From: Liolophura sinensis
Taxonomy: Eukaryota; Mollusca; Polyplacophora; Chitonida; Chitonidae
Length of the DNA stretch: 43,125 bases
Assembly: GCF_032854445.1 (NCBI RefSeq)
Contig: NC_088295.1
Span: 36,321,385 to 36,364,509 of the forward strand
Direction of reading: 5' to 3'
The notes below the pieces were generated by a model, which made no database searches, was not told the origin of the DNA, and saw only the letters and a program-made list of their open reading frames with translations. Numbering within the stretch: position 1 is the stretch's first letter; each line of letters opens with the position of its first letter. The translations under genes and the position numbers were made by a program. Of the stretch, positions 15,401 to 27,400 are shown one piece after another.

Positions 15401-18400
15401 TTATTAAATTATATATAATAATACAGGTGTATGATGTTGTGTTTTGTTGACTTTAATCCTCTATGTATCCCTTCTGTTCACAGTTGCTTACGGCCTTGGG
15501 CATGGAAAAGGCAATGATTTCCCATTATTCTCTGACAAGAAGGACTACATAGACTGCAACGACATCATTCTGTACAAAAATGCGTGTAAGACTTCATATT
15601 ATGTCAGAAATTCCCGGTGAAACTGTTGTATCTTGGAGATTTTATGTTCCTGACTTCTGGTTAAATACTAATAGACTATTTCCTCCACCTTTTTCCATAT
15701 GAAAGAGCCACTTCAATACACACTTCATACACATTTTTAAGCTGATTTTGGGACAAATAATAAAGATATAAATGTGATTTAGAAATAAATGATACATTAA
15801 TCATTGGTGAAAACTGACTGTCTTCCAGGCCTTGACTGTTTATAAAATTTTCTTTGCAGCTCCACTCTCTCTAGGCAGCTATGTTTTCCCGTTTCAGTTT
15901 TCCTTGCTTCATGAAATTCCAGGTACTTCAGGTATTTTTGTAGATCAGCAGTTAATAAATAATGAAGAAAGTTTCTTCTGTATACTTGAATTATGTTAGA
16001 AGTTTCTTAACATGGTTAACAAATACAGTATTAATCAGTGTTTATTTGGAAAGGTCATTTTAGAGTTAATTCAGCCCTGATAACTAACACTGGTCAATGT
16101 CTGAAGCATGACTGATGGTGATTAATACCTTGTGGAAAATCTTTACTTCAGGTTCCTTCAATGCTGATGGTGGAGAGGATGTACGATGGGAAGCTCTGGT
16201 GGAGTACTGGGTACAGACAGAGCTGATTGGGGCAGAGAGTGTACAGGTAAGCTGACTGGGCAGTCCACATGGAGTACTGGATACACAAAGAGCTGATTGG
16301 GGCAGAGAGTGTACAGGTAAGCTGACTGGGCAGTCCACATGGAGTACTGGATACACAAAGAGCTGATTGGGCCAGAGAGTGTACAGGTAAGCTGACTGGG
16401 TAGTCCACATGCAGTACTGGATGTAAAAAGAGCTGACTGGGCCAGAGAGTGTATATGTAAGCTGACTGGGAAGTCCACATGGAGTACTGGGTACAGACAG
16501 AGCTGATTAGGGCAGAGAGTGTACAGGTAATCTGGCTGGGCAGTCCACATGGAGTACTGGGTACAGACAGAGCTGATTGGGGCAGAGAGTGTACAGGTAA
16601 GCTGACTGGGCAGTCCACATGAAGTACTGGGTACATACAGAGCTGATTGGGGCAGAGAGTGTACAGGTAAGCTGACTGGGCAGTCCACATGAAGTACTGG
16701 GTACATACAGAGCTGATTGGGGCAAAGAGTGTACAGGTAAGCTGACTGGGCAGTCCACATGGAGTACTGGGTACAGACAGAGCTGATTGGGGCAGGGAGT
16801 GTACAGGTAAGCTGGCCGGGCAGTCCACATGGAGTACTGGATACACAAAGAGCTGATTGGGCCAGAGAGTGTACAGGTAAGCTGACTGGGTATTCCACAT
16901 GGAGTACTGGATACAGACAGAGCTGGTTGGGCCAGAGAGTGTACAGGTAAGCTGACAGGGTAGTCCACATGGAGTACTGGATACACAAAGAGCTGATTGG
17001 GCCAGAGAGTGTACAGGTAAGCTGACTGGGTATTCCACATGGAGTACTGGATACACAAAGAGCTGATTGGGCCAGAGAGTGTACAGGTAAGCTGACTGGG
17101 TAGTCCACATGCAGTACTGGATGTAAAAAGAGCTGATTGGGCCAGAGAGTGTACATGTAAGCTGACTGGGAAGTCCACATGGAGTACTGTGTACAGACAG
17201 AGCTGATTAAGGCAGAGAGTGTACAGGTAATCTGACTGGGCAGTCCACATGGAGTACTGGGTACAGACAGAGCTGATTGGATCAGGGAGTGTACAGGTAA
17301 GCTGGCCGGGCAGTCCACATGGAGTACTGGATACACAAAGAGCTGATTGGGGCAGAGAGTGTACAGGTAAGCTGGCCGGGCAGTCCACATGGAGTACTGG
17401 ATACACAAAGAGCTGGTTGGGGCAGAGAGTGTACAGGTAATCTGACTGGGTAGTCCACATGGAGTACTGGATACACAAAGAGCTGATTGGGCCAGAGAGT
17501 GTACAGGTAATCTGACTGGGCAGTCCACATGGAGTACTGGATACACAAAGAGCTGGTTGGGCCAGAGAGTGTACAGGTAAGCTGACTGGGTAGTCCACAT
17601 GGAGTACTGGATACACAAAGAGCTGGTTGGGGCAGAGAGTGTACAGGTAAGCTGACAGGGTATTCCACATGGAGTACTGGATACACAAAGAGATGGTTGG
17701 GGCAGAGAGTGTACAGGTAAGCTGACAGGGTAGTCCACATGGAGTACTGGATACACAAAGAGCTGGTTGGGGCAGAGAGTTTACAGGTAAGCTTACTTGG
17801 AAGTCCACATGGAGTACTCGGTTATACTGCAGATTGTCAGAAATGTCCTCTATATTTAATTCTGGGATGAGTTTTGGTCACAGTTGGGTGTTCAAAAGTC
17901 AGAGGGTATTCAGATATCTGTGGCAGTTGTCATGGAAATTAAAATAATGACTGTTTTTACTGTTGTTACAGGCCAAGCAATCATTAATAGTATATCAGAA
18001 AACACCCAACCTTCAACAGGCTCAGGTGGCACATCACAAAGTCAAGTGTTGGTTTGGATTGTCACAGAAAAACTTCAGTCTCACAGCAAGGTATGATCAG
18101 TCTACATCCAGTATATATACATGTATGATGCATCTATACATACATGAGTGGAAGGATTTTGAGTGGCGTGAAAGATTTTAAAATAGTGCTTGTGGCTGGT
18201 TGTCATGACACTCGTTATTTAGAGGGGCTGGTGCTGTGTCAGTATAGTGTAATTCTTCAACCTTTTCGCATGTTTGCAAGGTGTTTATTTAAGCATATTC
18301 TGTAGGTATTATTGTTTGTATACCGATACAGGTATATTTTTGTGAAGCCATGAAATTGGCCAATCCAACCAATGTAGTTATGTCTCCAAAATCAAATTAA

Positions 18401-21400
18401 AAATGTGCATAAATTGCACTGAAAGTTGCTGTTTGATATGTGAAAAGAATTAGGAATTAGGGTACCAGTATATCATGGCTGGTTGGTTGTCCTACCCTGA
18501 GTGTCCACAGTGTTGCTTCACTGAAGCAGCTCTACACTTAGATATGTTGTGCTTGGAGGTCAGCACCGAAAGGTTAGAGCAAGGAAACAGGACTGGTTCA
18601 GTGACCTGAGGTATAGTGTGACTGGGTGGGGTGTGTCTTAGGCATGATACTTCAGTGGAAACAGCACTTTGCCACAAGAAGGCACAGTATATATAAACAC
18701 AGAATGACTCGTCATATGACTGAAGTATTGTCAAAACTCCATGACATTTATGAAAATATTGAGACAGTCTTGCCAGGTGGAATTAGGACCATAATGATGT
18801 TGAAATTGGTGTTGAATTTGAAACAGTTTTGGTAAGTATTACATCTTATACAGCGTAAGCTGCCTTGTTTGGGTGTGGATGAAGGACAAATTTGTCGGTA
18901 ATTTGTCACATATTGAACAAGGGTTGAATGTAAATTATGGACAACATTTTTTTGAATTTTCTTGTCATTTTAACCTACAGTGATTTTCACTTTATGTGTC
19001 GTCAAATCAAAGATAGTGTGGAGCTTTCATATGTTCATTGTGTTAATGCTAATAAAAAATGCTTTTTCTGTATAAGCTAGAACTTGTAATCTAAGGTGTT
19101 GACTTTGGGATGAAAAATGTCATTTCATATTTACCAAAAGGGCATCTCTTTTGGTGGTGACGTAGCACATCTACATATAAGTAATACGGAAGTAGAAGAA
19201 AGAAAAAATGGTTGTAAGTGTTATGAATTGATTTTATTCTTGCAGATTGTTGGATCCAGTTCACAAGTGCTTAGGTTATGCAAACTTAAGACTACTTATT
19301 GCCAATCAGTCCTCAGAGAATGTGGTGTCTCTAACTATCAAAGTAAGTGGTTGTGCTTTCACAGAGCACAATTATTAAATGATTGAAGTTTGATAATCTG
19401 GATATCTTCTTGGCAGTTTACCACAGTGACGGTAGACAGTTGACAGGTACATGTCATATACTTAGTTGGGCCGCTCTAAATGTCCTTCTCTATGAAGCTT
19501 TCTCGCAAGGCAAATATTATTTACTTAAAATCTTAGATATTACAAGACATACCCTGAAAATATTACCTGATATTATGTTTTAGTTACGACACACCAGTTC
19601 AACTTTTTGTTTCACGACGAGAGTAAATTGTTTTTTCAGTGTTATGTTAGGGTATGAAAGTTACACTAAAACTGAAAAAAAACTGTGGGAGAGATGGTCT
19701 GTGTCAGCAGTTGATCATTGATCAGTTGAAAGACATATTTATGTGATTGGAAAGCCTTTACAAAGAGGAAAACCATCAAGTAAAATGGAGGATATTCATT
19801 TTGTTGTTTGGTTTCATGTTGGATTTTTTTGTGCCCGCTCACCTGTAAAACACAAGATAAATTTGATGTGGCCCTATGGAAGTAAGACAAGGTATTGTGA
19901 TGATGTGGAATATATAAGAGTCAGTGTCAAGTCAGGGGTATGTTTTAAGGGCTGGGTTACCCAAGTTTGTTCACCAACCTATGATGTGATGAGTTAAAAA
20001 GATAATTTCATTTTCTCTCTTGCTGGCAAGCTACACTGGCTTCTCGTAATCTTTGTTTTGCTGAGCATTAATATATTTGATATTAATAGTGTCACTGCCT
20101 CTTGAAGCACCCTCCTACTGACTGACTTTCAACATATTGGGGATGGATGGTAATTACAGTACAGCTCAGGCTAAAAGTCAAAACTAGCGCGATCCTAGAA
20201 AGCTCCAGGACAGTTTATCACCTGCAGCGTCGGTGATCCCTCCACTGTGGCCGATCTCACACGCTTGGCTGAACATTGTTATGTTCTCTTTGACTACAAA
20301 ATGCCTTCATGGAAATAATTCCACTCTGTTCTTTTATACTTAACAATACATTATTTGAACCAATAACCAATCTTTATTTGTGAACGTGAATAAAAGTTGA
20401 AGCAAAAATGTATGAGCTTCTAGGTGTATCATTTACACATGTTTACGAGTAGTTCTATATGGCATAACATAAATGTATATCAAAATTAGTACGCTACTGT
20501 CGATACCAATCGATGACTTTGATCACATATTTACTCCGATAATTAAATGGCTTCATCAAGTTGATGGACTTGCTGATTTTGTTTTGCTGAGGTAGGTTAC
20601 ATATTGCAAGATAAACTTTCTGCTTTTCACGGCTAGTATACGTTTACACAGGTGCCGGAAGATCCAGGATCAATCCTTGATCGAGTCACACCTAAGACTT
20701 TAAAAAAGAGGAAGTTGTAACTTCCTCGCTTGGCGTTCAGCATGAAGGGGATAGTGCAACAACTGGTTAACCCGTATCAGTATAATGGTTTGGGCGGGCG
20801 GCTTACTTGCCTTCGGTAAGTCTTCTCAGTGAAGCAGTACTAAATAAAAGAGCGGTGGAAATCCGTCCTGCAACAAGGAGGCACATTACACGTACATGCA
20901 CCCTAAGGATTCCTTCGTCGTCATATGACTGAAAAATTGTTGAGTACAACGTTAAACCTCAAGCACTCACTCGCTCACGTTTACACAGCTGAATACACAA
21001 GGATTGCACCTTCTCTTGCAAACTAGCTAAGATTAGTCAGTAGACGGAACTATATTCACACCTTTGGCGATAAACCTACGCACCTCTGCAGCTCTCCAAC
21101 ACAGCTCAGTAGAGGGTTTGTCACTCGACACTGGAGCATTATTCAGTATCTTGGAGCGTGATACAAGCAGTAAACAATTGATTTTTAATTATGATCTGTG
21201 CTGTGGCAGTGTCACCTTCTCTTGTAGCTTAACCGTGAGCTGTTACTGTGTAAGCCTACCAAGTATTCCTCCACAATCCCCTGCTGAATAACCCTAACAT
21301 AGTGAAAATGGACTGTATTTTGCAGTGTCATCTTCTCTTGTAGCTTAACTGTGAGCTGTTACTGTGTAGGTCTACCAAGTATTCCTCCACGATCCCCTAC

Positions 21401-24400
21401 TGACTCACCCTAACATAGTGAGGATGGACTGTAATTAGCAGTGTCACCTTCTCTTGTAGCTTAACCGTGAGCTGTTACTGTGTACCAAGTATTGCTCCAC
21501 AATTCCCTACTGACTCACCCTAACATAGTGAGGATGGACTGTAATTATCAGTGTCACCTTCTCTTGTAGCTTAACCATGAACTGTTACTGTGTACCAATT
21601 ATTCCTCCACATTCCCCTACTGACTGACCCTAACATAGTGAGGATGGACCGTAATTAGCAGTGTCAACTTCTCTTGTAGCTAAACCATGAGCTGTTACTG
21701 TGTACCAAGTATTGCTCCACAATTCCCTGCTGACTCACCCTAACATAATGAGGATGGACTGTAATTAGCAGTGTCACCTTCTCTTGTAGCTTAACACTGA
21801 ACTGTTACTGTGTACCAAGTATTCCTCCACAATCCCCTACTGACTCACCCTAACATAGTGAGGATGGACTGTAATTAGCAGTGTCACCTTCTCTTGTAGC
21901 TTAACACTGAACTGTTACTGTGTACCAAGTATTCCTCCACAATTCCCTACTGACTCACCCTAACATAATGAGGATGGACTGTAATTAGCAGTGTCACCTT
22001 CTCTTGTAGCTTAACACTGAACTGTTACTGTGTACCAAGTATTCCTCCACAATTCCCTACTGACTCACCCTAACATAGTGAGGATGGACTGTAATTAGCA
22101 GTGTCAACTTCTCTTGTAGCTTAACCATGAGCTGTTACTGTGTACCAAGTATTGCTCCACAATCCCCTACTGACTCACCCTAACATAGCGAGGATGGACT
22201 GTAATTCGCAGTGTCACCTTCTCTTGTAGCTTAACCATGAACTGTTACTGTGTACCAAGTATTGCTCCACAATCCCCTACTGACTCACCCTAACATAATG
22301 AGGATGGACCGTAATTCGCAGTGTCGCCTTCTCTTGTAGCTTAACTGTGAGCTGTTACTGTTTACCAAGTATTCCTCCACAATCCCCTACTGACTCACCC
22401 TAACATAATGAGGATGGACTGTATTTAGCAGTGTCAACTTCTCTTGTAGCTTAACCATGAGCTGTTACTGTGTACCAAGTATTCCTCCACAATTCCCTAC
22501 TGACTCACCCTAACATAATGAGGATGGACTGTAATTAGCAGTGTCAACTTCTCTTGTAGCTTAACCGTGAGCTGTCACTGTGTACCAAGTATTCCTCCAC
22601 AATTCCCTACTGACTCACCCTAACATAATGAGGATGGACTGTAATTAGCAGTGTCACCTTCTCTTGTAGCTTAACTGTGAGCTGTTACTCTGTACCAAGT
22701 ATTGCTCCACAATTCCCTACTGACTCACCCTAACATAGTGAGGATGGACTGTAATTATCAGTGTCACCTTCTCTTGTAGCTTAACCGTCAGCTGTTACTG
22801 TGTACCAAGTATTCCTCCACAATTCCCTACTGACTCACCCTAACATAGTGAGGATGGACTATAATTAGCAGTGTCAACTTCTCTTGTAGCTTAACCATGA
22901 ACTGTTACTGTTTACCAAGTATTGCTCCACAATCCCCTACTGACTCACCCTAACATAGCGAGGATGGACTGTAATTAGCAGTGTCAACTTCTCTTGTAGC
23001 TTAACCATGAGCTGTTACTGTTTACCAAGTATTGCTCCACAATCCCCTACTGACTCACCTTAACACAGTGAGGATGGACTGTAATTAGCAGTGTCACCTT
23101 CTCCTGTAGCTTAACCATGAACTGTTACTGTGTACCAAGTATTGCTCCACAATCCCCTACTGACTCACCCTAACATAATGAGGATGGACTGTAATTCGCA
23201 GTGTCACCTTCTCTTGTAGCTTAACTGTGAGCTGTTACTGTTTACCAAGTATTCCTCCACAATCCCCTACTGATTCACCCTAACATGATGAGGATGGACT
23301 GTATTTAGCAGTGTCAACTTCTCTTGTAGCTTAACCATGAGCTGTTACTGTGTACCAAGTATTCCTCCACAATTCCCTACTGACTCACCCTAACATAATG
23401 AGGATGGACTGTAATTAGCAGTGTCAACTTCTCTTGTAGCTTAACCGTGAACTGTCACTGTGTACCAAGTATTCCTCCACAATTCCCTACTGACTCACCC
23501 TAACATAATGAGGATGGACTGTAATTAGCAGTGTCACCTTCTCTTGTAGCTTAACCACGAACTGTTACTGTGTACCAAGTATTCCTCCACAATTCCCTAC
23601 TGACTCACCCTAACATAATGAGGATGGACTGTAATTAGCAGTGTCAACTTCTCTTGTAGCTTAACCGTGAACTGTCACTGTGTACCAAGTATTCCTCCAC
23701 AATTCCCTACTGACTCACCCTAACATAATGAGGGTGGACTGTAATTCACAGTGTCACCTTCTCTTGTAGCTTAACCGTGAACTGTTACTGCGTACCAAGT
23801 ATTGCTCCACAATCCCCTACTGACTCACCTTAACATAATGAGGATGGACTGTATTTAGCAGTGTCAACTTCTCTTGTAGCTTAACCATGAGCTGTTACTG
23901 TTTACCAAGTATTGCTCCACAATCCCCTACTGACTCACCCTAACATAGCGAGGATGGACCGTAATTCGCAGTGTCACCTTCTCTTGTAGCTTAACCATGA
24001 GCTGTTACTGTTTACCAAGTATTGCTCCACAATCCCCTACTGACTCACCCTAACATAGTGAGGATGGACTGTAATTCGCAGTGTCACCTTTTCTTGTAGC
24101 TTAACCATGAGCTGTTACTGTTTACCAAGCATTGCTCCACAATCCCCTACTGACTCACCCTAACATAATGAGGATGGACTGTAATTAGCAGTGTCAACTT
24201 CTCTTGTAGCTTAACTGTGAGCTGTTACTGTGTACCAAGTATTCCTCCACAATTCCCTACTGACTCACCCTAACATAATGAGGGTGGACTGTAATTAGCA
24301 GTCTCACCTTCTCTTGTAGCTTAACCGTGAACTGTTACTGTGTACCAAGTATTCCTCCACAATCCCCTACTGACTTACCTTAACATAGTGAGGATGGACT

Positions 24401-27400
24401 GTATTTAGCAGTGTCAACTTCTCTTGTAGCTTAACCGTGAACTGTTACTGTGTATCAAGTATTCCTCCACAATCCCCTACTGACTCACCCTAACATAGTT
24501 GGGATGGATTGTGATTCACAGTGTCACCTTCTCTTGTAGCTTAACCGTGAACTGTTATTGTGTACCAGCTATTCCTCCACAACCCCCTTCCTTAATGACC
24601 CTAATGTAGTGAGGATGGACCGTAATTAGCAGTGTCACCTTCTCTTGTAGCTTAACCATAAACTGTTATTGTGTACCAGTTATTCCTCCACAATTTTCTA
24701 CTGAATGACCCTAACATAGTGAGGATGGACTGTAATTAGCAGTGTCACCTTCTCTTGTAGCTTAACCGTGAACTGTTATTGTGTACCAAGTATTCCTCCA
24801 CAATTCCCTACTGACTCACCCTAACATAGTGAAAATATACTGTACTTTGCAGTGTCATCTTCTCTTGTAGCTTAACAGTGAACTGTTACTGTGTAACAAG
24901 CATTCCTCCACAATCCCCTACTGACTCACCCTAACATAGTTGGGATGGACTGTAATTCACAGTGTCACCTTCTCTTGTAGCTTAACCGTGAACTGTTATT
25001 GTGTACCAGCTATTCCTCCACAACCCCCTTCCTTAATGACCCTAATGTAGTGAGGATGGACTGTAATTAGCAGTGTCACCTTCTCTTGTAGCTTAACCAT
25101 AAACTGTTATTGTGTACCAGTTATTCCTCCACAATTTTCTACTGAATGACCCTAACATAGTGAGGATGGACCGTAATTTGCATTGTCACCTTCTCTTGTA
25201 GCTTAATCGTGAACTGTTACTCTGTACCAAGTATTCCTCCACAACCCCCCTCCTGAATGACCCTAACATAGTGAGGATGGACCGTAAGTTGTGGATCCAA
25301 CCTGAACAGGAGAGCCTCACCATCTGGGAACATTCCATCTGTGAAGACCATGGCGGCATACTCAACAGGTAAGTACAGCAGTGTGGGTTCTGATTAGAAT
25401 TATGACATAAATATGCATGTTAACTGACAAACACTTCACAAAACTGTTCATGTGTTTAGTCCATTTGAAGTTAACAAATCGGAGATATGTTAAAGGGAAA
25501 CAAAATGGAGGCTCAATTTGCCATACCTAATATTCATCTTAGGCTAGGCATAGCAAAACAAATGTTTGTTTTGTGGTTTTTTTTTGCTGTTACCATTCTC
25601 ATGTTAAAGACAACATTTCACCTGTTAATTTTTCAGTAATTTCAGAAAGGTGTTTTGTAGTATGGTGGATAGGATGATATCCTACTGGAAAATATGTTTC
25701 AGCAACAAATGTAATACTTTATGACGTATATTTGACATTTTTGGGGCGAAATTTTTGGTTCATTTACTTCAACTCCTTAATGATACTAAGAAGCAAGTAT
25801 TTTTGTAAATCCCTTGTCTTTATTTTCAAGTCGTAATAGTTCCTTAGGCAAGCTGAAATGTAAAAGGCAACTAAGCAAGAGCTCTCTCATTTGAGCCCAG
25901 TGAAAAGAAATAGGTCATAACCATTTAAAATTAATTCTGTGTTGGGAAACTTCAGTATGACAGTTGACTCTGTATTTCAGTTATTGAGCAGCATTGCTGG
26001 CAGTGATGTAGCTGAATATTTAAATGATATTTTAAGAAATGATGTATTAGAACAATATTTAATATTAATTTCAAAATATTAATCGATACTTGCTGATTTT
26101 AAAAGCTACTGTTTACTATTTGTTTTGTTTTTTGTGATGTTACCATTCTAATGTTAAAGACAACTGTTCCTTGGTGCTAACATATTTTCCCCACAGTATG
26201 GCTAAAATACTGCAAAGCTGACATGTTTTGGTAAACGTACTAATAAGGTACAAATAAGCCCCTTATGATATCGGCGAACTTCCTTATGTTTGAACAGAGA
26301 AGCAGTTTGCTATATTGATTGTCATACACTGAATATGTGCATGAGGAGGTATATTTATATATGTACATGCATGAGAAAGCCTATGGGCACCTGCCTCAGC
26401 TATTCTTGAGCAAATTGAATGAGATTGCTGTGATTGATGTGATTAATACTCTATATTTGGCCTAATATATTTCCCCAAAAGTGCAGTTTTAGTGCCAAAT
26501 GAAGGTTATGCATATAATATTTCTTTGGTGCTGAAATTTACGATTTTTCCATTATAATCCTTCCCAAACAAACATCAAAAAACCTTTTAAAGATCAGTAC
26601 AACCCTCAGATTTCGGCAAAGTGAGTTACTTTAGGTGTCGTTTTTCCCATGATAGTTCAGCTTGCACATATTGATAAAAACCTAACAGTGTTCCTTCATC
26701 AGTGCTGCTGATGGGATTAAAACTGTGTTGCACTGTCTTCTTGTTGACTCCTGTAGAGAGCAATCTAAGTAATAATTTGACTGTTTATCTTTACATTTTG
26801 TCCGTAGGGGGATGGATAAAATTCGTATTCCACTTTTCACAAACAACAGAGAAGCTATCCCACCCACAACACATGGAGCCCATGTACAGGTGAGGGATTG
26901 TTTAAGCCGTCCTAATTGACTAGCTAATTTTAAGAAGAAGGTGAGAGGAAACTGAGTGCCAGTCATGACCTCTCAGCTAGTCAGTATAAATACTCAGTTA
27001 TCTGAATCATTCTTAAACACTTGTGTCTACAGTAAGGCTTTGTTTGTCCATGAGGTATTTCCCTGCATTAAATTCAGAAGATTGAAGTGATTGGAAACTG
27101 GATTTAAATGCAAAGACTACTCTAAGACGAAGTATGTATCAGATGAAAGACCATTGAAAATTGTCCAAGAAAATAGTTGGATTTATATTTTTTTTACAAT
27201 TTGTTTAACCTAGTAAAATGCATTTCAATATTTTATTCTATGGTGGCCTTTTCTGGCCACAATGGGACCAATGATGTCACATAAGGTTTTTGCTATTTAA
27301 CACACTTTAGACTGCTGCATTTCATCAAAATGCATATACATATAGATCTATGAATGCATTCGCTCAATTCGACCTTAAAATGAATTATTTAAGGCAAAAA

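Noticed and set aside
16084-17808. Very long minus-strand open frames (up to 532 codons) of a Cys/Ser/Pro-rich repeat protein
   Set aside because: They are by-products of a 70-bp stop-poor repeat read in three frames, antisense to a verified exon-donor array. The three frames encode the same 70-residue cycle and none has a gene-like context.
21190-25285. CRISPR array, because of regular repeats
   Set aside because: Units are head-to-tail with no variable spacers, the genome is animal, and the unit overlaps an exon acceptor.
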